Positions 13,160 through 24,292 are shown, counted from the first letter of the stretch. The stretch: DNA of 64,000 bases from Diatrype stigma (GCA_022225965.2 JAKJXP020000108.1:81543-145542); one strand, 5' to 3'. A program made the numbers and translations. Notes: generated by a model not told the origin, from the sequence alone.

Positions 13160-14724
13160 ATAAGTGCAATAATAAGTAATATTATAATAAAAGCTAGCTA
13201 TTTACGATTTAAATTAAGTTATAAGCTAATTATATCGAACTTAATGCGAATTATTTATAACTTAAAATAAACGCTAAGCTAATTCGTTAAAGCTTAGCCC
13301 GTATTGGTATTAACCGCTTTAAGTATATATTGGCCGTTATGTACATATTAAGTTACTTTCTTATTTAAGATAGCCGATTTCATTTAACTTTTATAAAAAC
13401 AAAAAGCGACATAATAACCCTTCGTTTTATTACGATATAAGCAAGCTTATAAACTTACGTTAATACTTAGGCATAGCGCAAATGTTTTAATTTCCAGTAC
13501 CGTACCAGCTGGAATAAGGCCTTTGCTTTATTCTGATTTAATGGGTATGCGTAGTTATTCATTTCTTAGCATGTGTAACCCGTAGGTTTTTTGAAAAAAA
13601 CAGTGGTTTTCTTTAAGTTACCTACGGTTAACCATTTCCAAGCCTTAGGCGCAGTTCTCGAACAAAAGCAGAAATATACTTATGGGGGGAAAGTGGAGAT
13701 TTAGTGAGACAGAATTATCGCGTTCTTGGGGTTAATTGTAATTGTATCCACCTTTAGCAGGCTTAAATTCCAATTCCCGCCCCGGCGCTCCGGTCCAATG
13801 AGCTCACGACGTTCTGCTAAAGGATATCCTGCTTACGTTCAGCAGCTTTTTGGGCTTTTGGGGTCTGCTTTTGCTAGTATTATTTAACGAATACAAACGG
13901 ACAGCGCAATTCGCAATAGCTTCATGTATGTATATTTTAACCTAAATGCGTAAGTAATTACGTAATTTGTATATTTCTGGCAACGTATGATTAAAGGTTA
14001 TAATAACGTCTTTAAATATGTCGGTAATACTATTTGCAGCCAGTATGATACTTACATATAAGTGGCAGTTGGTCGGCAGAAAGAAAGGGAAAAAAAAAGG
14101 AAAAGAAGGAAGGAACAGAAGGAAGGAACAAAAGGTAAACAACGCGTATCGTAAGATTTTGGGTGGCGTTGTCATTAGCTTCAGCAGAATTCGGCTTGTT
14201 GCTCGAGAACAGAAGCATCGGAATTGACCGGCTGCTTATGTGATTATAGTGGGACGGACACACAAATTCCGGCCGGGTCCAGTGAGTAGGAATGACAGGG
14301 TGCTCACGGGCCATAATTGTAAATATGCTTTTGATCGAGAACTGCGCCTTAGAGATGGCCGTGCTCGCCACCTAGTGCATCAGCGAATACATACGGCGGT
14401 GTAAGCTCAATGGCAAAATGTGCCGTCTAGAGTCGGTCGAGAGATCCTGGGAATGGAACTTGACGAGTACCGGCAGAGCTGAGATTATGAGATGGGCCGT
14501 GGCCTCTGAATGCATCGTGGCGATGGTATGATTCCTGAACATTCTGTACTGAGGTGGTCTTACGTAAGGACAGAAGCGGGATCCGTAGTCAGTGCTGGAC
14601 TGATACGGGCAAACAGCTGTTTGCCTGCCTTATTCGGTATAGCGTATCAAAACAATCTTTGTCAGCGCCATCGCTTGCGCAACGACGTCCCCATCCTTCG
14701 AATCCAGTCCGCAAGCGCGAAACA
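13160..14724. other. RIP margin, then intergenic DNA before the JmjC gene
   Basis: Up to about 13490 the sequence is still RIP-type. At 13497-13548 lies a mutated copy of the hairpin repeat also found at 43588-43642. From about 13900 the composition returns to normal. The frames here overlap one another on both strands and look fortuitous. Confidence 0.5.
13497..13548. repeat. Hairpin repeat, RIP-mutated copy
   Basis: GGAATAAGGCCTTTGCTTTATTCTG matches GGAGTAGGGCCTTCGCCCTACTCCG of 43.6 kb through G-to-A and C-to-T changes. Confidence 0.65.
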
Positions 14725-17148
14725 ATGGATCTGCCTGCAAATGATTCACTTAATACGAACATTAATGAGATACGTCTGCTTCTAGACGAGAGGAGATTTG
14801 ACGAAGTACAACAATTTCGGAAAGCTTTGCTTTCTTGCAATGACGAGAAGGAAAGATATGAGTTATGCGAGAAAAAGCGCGACGAGTTGCTTGATACACA
14901 GAGCCTCATACAGATTCAATGCACATGTTACGAATCTGAATTTGCCAATTCAACGACATACGAGGCTTGCAAGAAATTGGATGTAAGATGGCAAGAGTTC
15001 ACCAGCATCGCGGCCGGAGGGTCTGCCCAACGAGAAGAGATCTGCAAAAGGCTGAAACCCTCCGAAAATCATTGGGGAAAGGAGTTGGTCTATTATTACG
15101 CCAAAGGGCGAGGGCTTCGCTTCGTCACATATTTCGCTGCCTTGGCGAACAAGCACCGGAACTGGAATGACCAAGCGCTACCCAGGTTGCAACAACTAAT
15201 ATACCGACGCATCCAGCTGTCGACATTGCCTGGGAGACCCAAATTCTCTCTCTCTCTTGAGACAACTGATTTAAAGAACGCAAAGGAATGGACAGCCGAC
15301 GCTCCCTTTGTAAAGGAAAAGGACCCCGAGAATGTGGAGCTTCCTTGCGAACCACTAAGACAACTGCCAGAAGGATACGTGTTCGATACGTTTGGGCTTC
15401 TCATGGAAAAGGCCATCGGCCAAGGCTCCAGCGACATCAATAGTATGAGTACGGACGACACCAGCGCAGCGGCCTACTCTGTGGACGACGACAGCGAGAA
15501 TGCCGCAAACAAAGTGGATGCGGATGGCGCTAATGGCAGCACAAGTCTAGCTATAAAGGATAACATTCAGACAGAACACGCCCTTGCCGCAAGCGACAAA
15601 GATAACGGGGCTTGCCGTGGCCAGGGCGGCGCTACACTTTCTCAGAACAGAGGTCAGGCGGAAGATCCGGATCCAAACCACGGGACAGCCTCTAGCCTCT
15701 CAGGAGATAACAACTCTGCTACTTTCAGCAATGCCTCATTGCGGAGAAGCCAGCGGCGGCCGCTACCGCAACCAAACATGGAGCTTCCAGAGATACAAAC
15801 AACAAGAGTGTCACTGCCACGCAGAAGGATTAATAGGAAACCCCGAAGCCACGTTACAGCGACGAACCAACCCGCTTCGCTCCCATTAGACAAGGAACGA
15901 CTGAAGATGTTGGTTGGAAAGTTGTCAGCTGTGATAACAAGCAGTCCGGCAGAGTCGATAGGAGCCACTCCGGCATCTTTGAAACGACAGCGTGCCGCTT
16001 CGTTACCAGCAGACAACTCATCAAACGTGTTGAAAAAACATCGGGCAACGGGCCCTTACCCTATCTCGGCACACAATGACGGCTATGGGGTGCGTCCTGG
16101 ATACCATCGAAAGCCTGACGAGGCGTATCTTTCTGAGGTCATTTCCCAAAGACGTCAAGTCGCAGAGAAGGAGTCGACTAGCCGAGGCTCTCAAACTGCC
16201 AGATGCCTGCTTCCAATCTTAGAAAACTGCCAGCACCCTATCACAGATAAGGCAAACGGGTTGGTTGAATTACTTGTCATGGACGGGTCCCAAGCCGAGA
16301 CTTTACTTGGCAGCACAACCCCAGATGTCCCTATCCTTACGGAAGAACAAGATTCCCTGTGGAAAACCCCGGAAAAGCCAACTCGCGAGTTTTTGGAATG
16401 GTTTGACGATGATGGCTGTGAGGTCTCTGTCCAGATTCCGTCTCTTGAAGCTAGCGAACGCTCGTATGAGTTGCGCACTTGGGGACAAGTCCGCGAACGC
16501 TTTTTGTCCCCAAGGGAATCAGATGACCCGTGGAATGTCCTCGACTGTCGTTGTCCACTCCCTTCCGTACTGCCCAGCTTTCTGAAGGACCGAAATTGTC
16601 AGCTTCTAGCCGAGCTACGTGATGAGGTGTTGTATGCAAAAAACGTCGGAAGGGTTGCGGCAAACAGCGAAGATTGGGTCGTATGGAAAGAGTTAGAGAA
16701 GTGGGCGTTGTTGGCGGAAGGAGGACACTGCACAGCTCCCCACATGGACAGTCACGGCCTTGCCACATGGATAAGTGTCCAAGAAGGCCTTTTTGGCTTT
16801 GCGTGGATGTCTCATCCGACTGATGAACAATGTGGAAAATGGATGGAGAATATCGAACATTACGACGAAACACAACAATGGCGCTATCGGGTCCTTCAGC
16901 CAGGACAAACGATATTCTTCCCTTCTGGTACAATTCACTGTGTCTTCCGGACACGGCAGTCGAATACATTTGCACTAGGTGGCCACATCCTTCAGTGGTC
17001 TGGTATTGAGAAGTGGTTGACCGTAGTGAACAAACAATACAAGGCGCCGGGAAGTACTAATGAGGATATGAACGATAGCTGGAAGTGGTTTTCGGCTATC
17101 AAAGATCTTGTGGAAACAAGGCTGCGACGCAGCGGTGTTTTGATATAA
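14725..17148 (+). CDS. JmjC-domain protein (Fe(II)/2-oxoglutarate oxygenase fold)
   Basis: A single uninterrupted frame. It is open from 14554, but the ATG at 14725 has the best context (AACAATGG) and opens the helical N-terminal region, giving 807 residues. The middle (about 230-500) is a low-complexity Ser/Thr/Asn/Arg-rich linker. The C-terminal region from about residue 600 is a JmjC fold: an iron-binding HMD at residues 673-675 within a GGHCTAPHMDSHG context, and the distal His in SGTIHCVF (residue 738), followed by a LGGHIL strand. All three metal ligands are present, so activity is possible. Members of the family are histone demethylases or protein hydroxylases; no chromatin reader domain is visible, so the substrate is unknown. 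It lies between a RIP block and decayed genes, and is itself intact. Confidence 0.75.
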   Translation: MDLPANDSLNTNINEIRLLLDERRFDEVQQFRKALLSCNDEKERYELCEKKRDELLDTQSLIQIQCTCYESEFANSTTYEACKKLDVRWQEFTSIAAGGSAQREEICKRLKPSENHWGKELVYYYAKGRGLRFVTYFAALANKHRNWNDQALPRLQQLIYRRIQLSTLPGRPKFSLSLETTDLKNAKEWTADAPFVKEKDPENVELPCEPLRQLPEGYVFDTFGLLMEKAIGQGSSDINSMSTDDTSAAAYSVDDDSENAANKVDADGANGSTSLAIKDNIQTEHALAASDKDNGACRGQGGATLSQNRGQAEDPDPNHGTASSLSGDNNSATFSNASLRRSQRRPLPQPNMELPEIQTTRVSLPRRRINRKPRSHVTATNQPASLPLDKERLKMLVGKLSAVITSSPAESIGATPASLKRQRAASLPADNSSNVLKKHRATGPYPISAHNDGYGVRPGYHRKPDEAYLSEVISQRRQVAEKESTSRGSQTARCLLPILENCQHPITDKANGLVELLVMDGSQAETLLGSTTPDVPILTEEQDSLWKTPEKPTREFLEWFDDDGCEVSVQIPSLEASERSYELRTWGQVRERFLSPRESDDPWNVLDCRCPLPSVLPSFLKDRNCQLLAELRDEVLYAKNVGRVAANSEDWVVWKELEKWALLAEGGHCTAPHMDSHGLATWISVQEGLFGFAWMSHPTDEQCGKWMENIEHYDETQQWRYRVLQPGQTIFFPSGTIHCVFRTRQSNTFALGGHILQWSGIEKWLTVVNKQYKAPGSTNEDMNDSWKWFSAIKDLVETRLRRSGVLI

Positions 17149-17149
17149 G

Positions 17150-18142
17150 ATACCAGAAGAAACGACCCACCTGGGAGCAGGTAGTAATCGCTTTGGCCGC
17201 ACAAGACATTCGGCTGTTCCTCATCCCTTCCCAATACTGTGGACGCACGCGACTCGTTGGCCTCCAAATCCAGTTCGGAGTCATAGACAAGAGCAGAACC
17301 AGGTGAGGAAGTTGCCGGCAGAGTGCCTTCGACAGTTGTATTCTGGTTTCCGCTATTCCCAAGGCCGCTCTGCGCCGACAGCGTGATGCCATATCCCGTT
17401 CGAAATGAGTTTGCTGAATCGCGAAATGTCGTAAGTGCTTGCGTGTCTTGCTTCGAGCGTCTTGAGGTGTGCTCGTCAATCCAGCCGCACGGGTCTTCGC
17501 CATTCACGAGCCCTACTGGAATTGGATCCAGGTTTGTGGTGTGTTGCTGGTGGTTGGTCGTTGGCGTCGGCGTTGTTGGGATATACACGTGGTTCCAGGT
17601 TGATTGAGGGTGAGGGTGAAGGTTAGCAAGGCTCGCAGCGGAAGATTCGGCCTCATGGGCAAACGGCGTTTCATAAACGAACCGAGTTCCATTTCACTGC
17701 TGGTGGTTGACGTCTGGTACACTTTCTTGAACACCGATACCTGCACAATTGTGAGCGTCCTCAATCACTGGTACTGTGGACGGTCTTTGTGTTTGGCTGA
17801 AATCAATCGTTGGCCGGAAATCTCTGGGATCTGGATCAGAGCCAGCGACGAAATTCTCTATATCTATTATTCCAAATCAGTCTAATAGTTGTCTGCATGT
17901 CTTGGGTACCTACTTTGTACAACACGCATAACACCATGCAACTTTAATCTATGATTGTGTAGATTAGATTCAAGGATATAACGCTTTTTACAACCGTTCC
18001 AACCACAGCAATAACGCTTAACATTATTTGGCGGCCCAGGTGTGTCTTGCTGCGAAGGGTTGACCGATCCGCTCGGTAACACCGCCACCGTTAGGTCAGG
18101 TACGCCGAGAGCATTATGATTTTTTGTTACCGAATAAGTCAT
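17150..18142 (-). pseudogene. C2H2 zinc-finger gene with in-frame stop
   Basis: Exon 1 (ATG 18142 to about 17935) encodes a C2H2 finger: YCCGWNGCKKRY followed by LHNHRLKLH. A donor at CATG/GTGTTA and an acceptor in ATAG near 17860 join it to a frame reading FVAGSDPDPRDF. That frame meets TGA at 17696-17694 and continues in the same frame as VYETPFAHEAES, then a Pro/Thr/Asn-rich region and VLGRDEEQP down to about 17150. A coding frame that carries on after a stop is best read as a nonsense mutation. Alternatively a very short intron of about 44 nt (GTATCG to CAG) could remove it. The 3' end meets the JmjC gene tail-to-tail. If it is or was functional it would be a nuclear DNA-binding protein. 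Confidence 0.5.
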
Positions 18143-18656
18143 GATGTGATGATTCGCTATCTATATTGTAGCCGATACTATTACCCAGTGTAAAAGGACT
18201 TAAAGTCACGGAAGGGAGATAAAGGCATTCGTAGAGATCTAAGTGGTAAAACGATGGTCGCGTCTACCTACAGCCGAAACGCAGGTACGCATGCAATAAA
18301 GGTACAGCTTGAATGGCATAGCAATCTTGGACAAAGTTCATAGTACTTCGGAGTCACAAGAGTATTACGCGCGAAGATGTAAAAAAGTCAGCTGAAAATA
18401 AAATAAAAATCATGTAAGATTCTTAAACTCGCTGAGGCCGTTTCACTTCTGGCTAAATCGAGTCAAGTCATGACCTGTAGATATGTTCTTTGACATCCAT
18501 ATTATCAAACATGACGGGTCACCGCTCGTCAATTCATTGTTACACGATAAAGCACCACAACTGGAAGAATCCAGGCTCATCTCTTAAATATCCGATATAA
18601 AACAGAAAAGAGATAATAGCGTATATATCTGTCTTTGAAGTACCCTATAAAGTCTG
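18143..18656. other. Intergenic, nothing recognised
   Basis: No supported frame. Moderate A+T content without a RIP pattern. Confidence 0.4.
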
Positions 18657-19394
18657 TCACCCCTCGGTACAGTCTAACTGAAGGACTTTACGAAGCTGCG
18701 CATCACGTTGTCGCACGACTTCCTTATTTAAGTGTCCTTCTTGAAACGCCACACAACGAGAGAGAAATGGGGCAGTTTTGAGGGGCTCAGTAGCCTGGAG
18801 TGCAGACCCCGAGGGGATTTTGAATAACCGCCGTAACAAATTGAGAGAATCGACTGGTGTCGCCATATTCCATCGACAATGCTTGCTCTGCTGGGCGTCA
18901 TGGCAGCCTCCGCAAAGCTCAAAAATGGCCCGCGGCATGGCAATTTGATGTAATGTCAATGTCCATGACTCCTCACCTACGTCGATGTATGTCGCCGTGA
19001 CGTGGAGTTGCCAAACATCAGCCAGTGTCTTAACGTCGAGTGTTAGTAGGGCCTCGTCTTCGCCAAGAAGTAGTATGCCTTGGACCAGATACTGGAGGTA
19101 TCTGTTTTGCATGTGAAGTGAAGAAGTCTTGTAGATCTTAGTCGGCATCCACAAGATAAGGGCCTCGGTACGCACCTTTACATCCGTATGTAAGATCACC
19201 CATTCAGTCCCGCAAATGACACGGTCGCCTTCCGGATGCTCGCGGTACAACTGTCCTAATATTTTTCCAGCGGCTTGAGTCGTGTAGCATTGCGGCTGCG
19301 TATAGCTGGGAACCAAAACGATCAAAGTCCTCGGCTGCGCCTTGAAGGCACGGATCAACACATTGAGGTAGGCCGGCCGTTGCGTTGGTGCCAT
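18657..19394 (-). CDS. Hypothetical frame, perhaps the out-of-frame tail of the neighbouring pseudogene
   Basis: This is a 245-residue open frame from ATG 19394. It has no recognised domain, although a CxxC-like CGGCHDAQ stretch is present. It starts inside the region that continues the DUF6536 gene in another frame (19204-19413), on the same strand. It could therefore be the shifted continuation of that broken gene; its RTLIVLV stretch near residue 22 is mildly reminiscent of the family. It could also be an unrelated gene. I have no functional call. Confidence 0.3.
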   Translation of the reverse strand: MAPTQRPAYLNVLIRAFKAQPRTLIVLVPSYTQPQCYTTQAAGKILGQLYREHPEGDRVICGTEWVILHTDVKVRTEALILWMPTKIYKTSSLHMQNRYLQYLVQGILLLGEDEALLTLDVKTLADVWQLHVTATYIDVGEESWTLTLHQIAMPRAIFELCGGCHDAQQSKHCRWNMATPVDSLNLLRRLFKIPSGSALQATEPLKTAPFLSRCVAFQEGHLNKEVVRQRDAQLRKVLQLDCTEG

Positions 19395-19974
19395 TCACAA
19401 AGTATTCCGTCACGCCGTTGATAAAAAAAAGTCATTAAAGCTGACAGTCTGCACGACAGCCTAGTTCCATATCACATGTAAGGGCAGCGAGCTTATCCCG
19501 AGCAGAACGCAGATTACTGCTCTTCTTGCGTTAACATGTGGCAGGTTCTGGAAATTGGGTACGCCGATCCTGAGCCATCGTCGCTTGGTATGCGCCCTGT
19601 TTACTTCATCTCGAGTTGGCGATGCGAGGATCTGCATGTAGTAGTTGGAGGCGCCCAGTAACCTGGATGGTGGACAGAGTGTTGATCAACAGGTGCGTTA
19701 CGAGTGATATCGTCTTTGTCGTGTCGTAGTCGCCTTGGTAGAACGTTGAGAGGCTGTCTGCGCTCGAAACTCCACTGATGTCCCGAGTCTCACTGATGCG
19801 CGAGAGTGACGCTATCGCCACGTTCAAGACGAGTACGCCCGCAGACAGTAAAATGCCGAGTGCTATACCCGGCAGCCATCCTCGCCAGCGATCCAAATAT
19901 TCGTATATGAAGGCTCTCGAATGTGAGCTACATATTGAGAATTCTTGCGCCAGTGGAGAACTTTTGGGGCTCAT
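19204..19974 (-). pseudogene. Decayed DUF6536-type membrane protein gene (N-terminal part)
   Basis: From ATG 19974 the frame gives WRGWLPGIALGILLSAGVLV (a membrane segment) and HLLINTLSTI, which opens the fungal DUF6536 domain. The diagnostic ASNYYMQILASPTRDE follows immediately but one base out of frame (around 19665), so there is a frameshift. In that second frame WLRIGVPNFQNL and ISSLPLHVIWN continue the family pattern until TAG at 19463-19461, after which AVVQTVSFNDFF carries on. Two independent lesions make it a pseudogene. Family members are about 700-residue multi-span membrane proteins of unknown function. The remainder is lost or shifted. Confidence 0.65.
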
Positions 19975-20392
19975 TGTGCCGGGCTGAGCCCAATGGCTCT
20001 GATGATGGGATGGGCTCCCACGTCGACATTGGATTTTATTATGACCGAAAAAAAAAGAATGAAAAAAAGGTTATGAACGGTATCATGTCGTAGAAGTGTA
20101 TCGTAATTGTGCCGCGGAAAAGTCTTTTCAAAATAACGGAAGAAGCAAATAACACTGAAAAAGATTGTTAGTACAAACATTTAATATAGCTTCATTTATC
20201 TTTCTTTATAAAAACTGTCTTTATATAAGCTATTATTAATAATTTAATAATTTAATAACTTTTTAATGGCATATTGAATCCATTTTTAGTGACCTAGGAA
20301 AGGCTTGATTAAAAGTAGTCCTGATAAAAGAACCCTATATGATATCGAAATAAACACATAACCTAGGCGCGGGCAAGGGCCCTGCCTGACAT
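19975..20392. other. Intergenic, A+T-rich
   Basis: Poly-A/T tracts (AATAATTTAATAATTTAATAA near 20240) and no gene. It lies at the 3' side of OMT-1. Confidence 0.4.
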
Positions 20393-21974
20393 TTAAAGGC
20401 TTATAATGATCAAACATTCATCGTACTCTGCGTCGTATGTAATCACTTCACTGAGTTTAAGTCCCGATTCTTTAATCAGTTGTTCCCACTCAAGCTTTGT
20501 GCGCTCCTTTGCACCTATAGAGCCCCAAGTTAGCTTGCTGGTGTCATGGGCGTTCTGTGCCGTGTAAATGGCATTCACCCAGACTCAAGTACGCTCAGTT
20601 GAGTTGTGAAGCGTTGGATACAATAAAGAAGTGGCAAAAATTAACAGGAAAGGGGGGTACTTGCCAACACTCATCAACACCTCAATATCATGCTGAGCCC
20701 CTCTTGGTCGAGCACCCTCTTCTGGCAGGACAGTCTCGTCGATCATGATCACCGACTGTTTAGTCAGGCCTGCTTTTATATTTGTTAATATTTTTAAGCA
20801 GTTTTCATCTGCGAACGAGTGCAAGATCTTGCGCATATAGTAGGCGCGTGCCCCTGAGTAATAAGTAAGCTGAGTGAACTATCATGCCTAATACATAGAG
20901 CTTTTTAAGATGATACCTTTGATTGGCTCAGGCGTGAAAATATCGTACACCTTCAATTCAATGTTTGCGACTCCGTCTAACGCTAATTTAGCTTTCTGCA
21001 CAACCTCTGGCCGGTCTTGTATGACAACCCTTCCAAGAAGGCTTGGGTATCGCTGCCGAAGATTTAGAGATTGAGAGCCAGTCGAACCGCCAATATCAAC
21101 AAATAGAACCGTCGAGCTCGTGGAGTCGGTGCCAAAGCGGGCTTGGAAGTCCAGGACATCGAAAAATGACGGTCTGCTCTCGAATTGAACTTTCATGTAC
21201 GCAAGGGTGAGCTTCAATGCCCATGGGTTCTCCCCAAGCCATGCGTAGGCATGCTTTTCCGTATTGTGAGCCTTAGACAGAGCTGTCGGCATGACGCCGG
21301 TGGGGTCTTTGTATCCGGTGGACTGGAGTAAGTCAGGAAGACTGAATACCGGGGGACCCATGATCTTGTGCCTGTCGCCGTTGTCAGCGTGCTCAGAAAT
21401 GGGAAAGAGATTATAATCACGCGAATCTAAGGGCATCGGCGTTGTTCTCATTACTCAGAGCCTGAGTTACGTTGCTGCTTTGGTACGCATCATTGCCGAC
21501 TTGGTATATCATGTCGAGGGCTTGGTAGTAACGTAGTAGCCTTTCTAAGCACTGTCAGCACCACTCGTCGGCTTCCAAGACGAGGAAAAGAGATGCATAC
21601 TCAGGAGGCTTAAGGGCACACCAGTCTTCTGTGCAAGCTCCGTGCTGGTGAAAGATCGAGGCTCGGCGGCCAGAGCGGCAAATAGCCCCGTATCGGCACC
21701 AATGATAGCCAGGGGGAGCTGAAAGTGCTGGTTTCAGGTTAGAACAAAGTTGAAGACTCTGGTTTTTTGGAGCAGGAGTTCTAAGTACCACGTGCTCAAG
21801 TCTGCTCATGGTGTGTCTCGGCTCCTCCAGAAGGATGCTGAGCTTACGCCCACATTGTGCAAGACGGCGACGAATCTGTTGGTCAGGAATATGAACATCA
21901 GGAGCTTCTGGATTCTGCAAGAGGGATTCGATTTGTTGTGCTAGTTCTTCGTATTGGGTCGCCGTTGACTTCAT
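20393..21974 (-). CDS. OMT-1: A-type SAM-dependent O-methyltransferase
   Basis: Six exons: 21974-21789, 21727-21601, 21544-21421, 21371-20917, 20853-20665, 20514-20393, giving 400 residues, the usual length for the plant-like O-methyltransferase family (Methyltransf_2). A helical and winged-helix dimerisation region (exons 1-3, GLFAALAAE) precedes the SAM motif FVDIGGSTGSQS (Asp about residue 238) and ILHSFAD, whose His (about 309) is the catalytic base. Exon lengths 127, 124 and 189 equal those of OMT-6, which supports the model. Intron 5 has a GC donor (G/GCAAGT), a rare but known GC-AG intron; with it the frame is intact. The gene is divergent from OMT-2 across about 800 bp. It presumably methylates a phenolic or enolic OH of the cluster product in the cytosol. 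Confidence 0.8.
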
Positions 21975-22770
21975 TTTGATTTGAATCAAGGAAAGGCCGA
22001 ATCTGGGTAAATAAGTCAGAAGGAGAGCAGTGAAGCTTGAAAGCAACCAATGAATACTAATACGTGGCAGAGGCCGATTACCATTGAAAGGACCTTATAA
22101 TGACATTGGTGCATTTGACCTACCTAGTCCACCATCCCCGTTAGGTGACAGGCACCAAACTTGGACTGACGTAACATGATAGACCCATATACTACCTACA
22201 TAGATAGTCGTGTGAAATTGCATAGCCTATAGAGCATGGACAGCCATTGGGGGCCGTTCGGAGTAGATAGGCAAGCCCAGAAAATATGCAGCTAGCCGGA
22301 ACTGGATTGCCCGGCCAAGTGTCCTATAATGCTGTCACAAATTCAAAGGCAGTATGTACTTCCGAGCCTCACTGCTGGCCCTGCATGGCACCACACGAAT
22401 CCTTGCTTGTCACCTGCATCATGCCTCTATAACCGACTCTTGTGCGGGGTAAGTATACGGGTAAGGCGTGCCCCAAGTACACGAACCTCAGGGGTGTCTT
22501 TAACTTAACAATGATGGACAAGGCGGGAGGCGGGCGCTAAAGTCCTCGTCCATACGCCTCCTGCGTGCCTTAGCGGACAATCTTGCCGGACAACCTTACT
22601 CCATGTAGTAAGCGAACCAGTCGAAGGTGAGAAAACCCCCACCCAGCCTTGCTTCCAGACGTTACGGGTACCCGAGCATGCCCTCGAATTTTCAAGAAAT
22701 AATTACGATTCCTGTTGCCTTAGCTCTCTGCGTTGATCTGTGACTCAGATCCTTCGGCTTGGTTGCAATC
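21975..22770. promoter_or_regulatory. Divergent promoter region between OMT-1 and OMT-2
   Basis: The 796-bp gap between two divergent start codons must hold both promoters. I see no unambiguous operator. The same head-to-head arrangement occurs between OMT-5 and OMT-6, so motifs shared by the two gaps would be the candidates for cluster control. Confidence 0.4.
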
Positions 22771-24292
22771 ATGGAATCATCATCCACGAGCCCGCGAATT
22801 GTTGAGTTGGCTGCTAAGATCAGCGCGTCAGTTTCACAGATCCAGGAACTTCTATCATCTCAAGGTGTGCCATCACCGTCGTTCACGGAGAATAGCCCAG
22901 AGAGGCTGCCAGCCAATACTCTCCACCTCCAGGATGCCGTGCTTGATGCGACTACCGAGCTTCATGAACTTCTCATGGAACCCGTTCGCCTGATCTTCAA
23001 ATTCTGTGCCGTAAGAGCTCCTGGCTCTTAATCGGAGGGAGAATATCAAGCTAATGTTCCAAGACTACAAACATGGCCGGGATCGACGCTATAAGCCGAT
23101 TCGGCTTCGCCAATGCCGTCCCTATCGAAGGTAGGATCTCATTTGGTGAGATTGCCAAAGCAACGGGTCTGGACGAACCACTTGTCCGCCGCCTTCTCAG
23201 GCACGTAATGGCCAGGCATATTTTTCATGAGCCCGAGCCTGGCATGGTAGCACATACGAAATTGTCCAGGTATTTTGTCGAACCATACATGAGGGACTTT
23301 GTGGGATTTGGGGCCCGTGAAGGTTGGCCTGCGGCTACGAGGGTACGCTTCTCAGCTATAAGCCCAAGCGAGACTTGTTATGTTGATGGGCTGACATGGA
23401 AGATTTACGCCAGATGTTAGACGCCATCCAAAAATGGCCATCGTCGGAAGAGGCTAACCATACAGTGAGTCCTTAGCCTTTATGACGCTGCTTTCTACAT
23501 CTCTGATTGCGGAGACTGATTTTCACAGGGCTTTTCTCTTGCCAATAACAGCGAAAAGTCCGCCTTTGAATTGCTTACCGCGGATCATGCACGGGCGATG
23601 CGCCTTCAGGGTGGAATTGACGCCCATGACCACTTTGCCGGCTGGGCCGCTGCAGATGTCGTCGAGCTGTATGACTGGGCTTCTCTAGGCGAAGCGCTTG
23701 TCTGCCACGTCGGTGGACACCGAGGCGATGTCGCCACACTGCTGGCGAAGAGTTTTAAAAATCTCAAGTTTCTCGTACAAGACACAAATAAGGTCATCTC
23801 CGGCGCGGAAGCCGGGGTGCTTAATGACTTGAAGAGTCGCATCAAATTCAAGTCCCACGACCTATTTGAACCACAAATTGAGCAGGCCGATGTTTATTTC
23901 TTACGCCTAGTCTTTCAGATTCGAAATGATAAAGAGACTCTCAAGATACTAAAAACACAAATACCCGCCCTCCGACATGGTGCAAAAATCCTGATAATGG
24001 AAATCGTGATGCCGGAACCTGGTGCGATCCCTGTCTGGAGAGATCGTGAAATGAGGTAACGTCCATGGCCTTGACTGTTGGAAGACCCAAGATTGCTTAC
24101 AAGTGATACAGAGCAATAGATATGGCTATTGGAGCTAATTTCAACGGTCGTAATAGGTATCTAAGCGAGTGGAAGGCTCTACTTGCAGCGGCTGATGCAA
24201 GGTTTCATCTTCAGCGGGTCATAGTGCCAGAGGGATCACTGCTATCGACCTTGGAGATAGTATGGGATGCGCCCAGTTCTGCCAAAGATTGA
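22771..24292 (+). CDS. OMT-2: B-type O-methyltransferase homologue lacking the catalytic His
   Basis: Five exons: 22771-23010, 23064-23342, 23414-23464, 23529-24055, 24112-24292, giving 425 residues with an uninterrupted frame. The N-terminus SPRIVELAAKISASV and the EPEPGMVAHT motif of the winged-helix region are typical of fungal O-methyltransferases. Two key sites are changed. The SAM glycine motif reads CHVGGHRGD, with His (about residue 250) where the Asp should be. The catalytic His is Gln in LVFQIRND (residue 320). Exons 240-279-51-527 nt are identical in length to those of OMT-5. The intact frame argues against a pseudogene. It could bind its partner OMT-1 as a non-catalytic subunit, or catalyse a non-methyl-transfer reaction as some OMT-like pericyclases do. 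Both ideas are inference. Confidence 0.75.

Noticed and set aside
14510..17588. Many frames of 60-174 residues overlapping the JmjC gene on both strands
   Set aside because: Composition-driven shadows of the long JmjC frame, with no domain content.
18657..19394. 245-residue frame as a confident new gene
   Set aside because: Kept only at low confidence, because it overlaps the out-of-frame continuation of the DUF6536 pseudogene and has no recognisable family.
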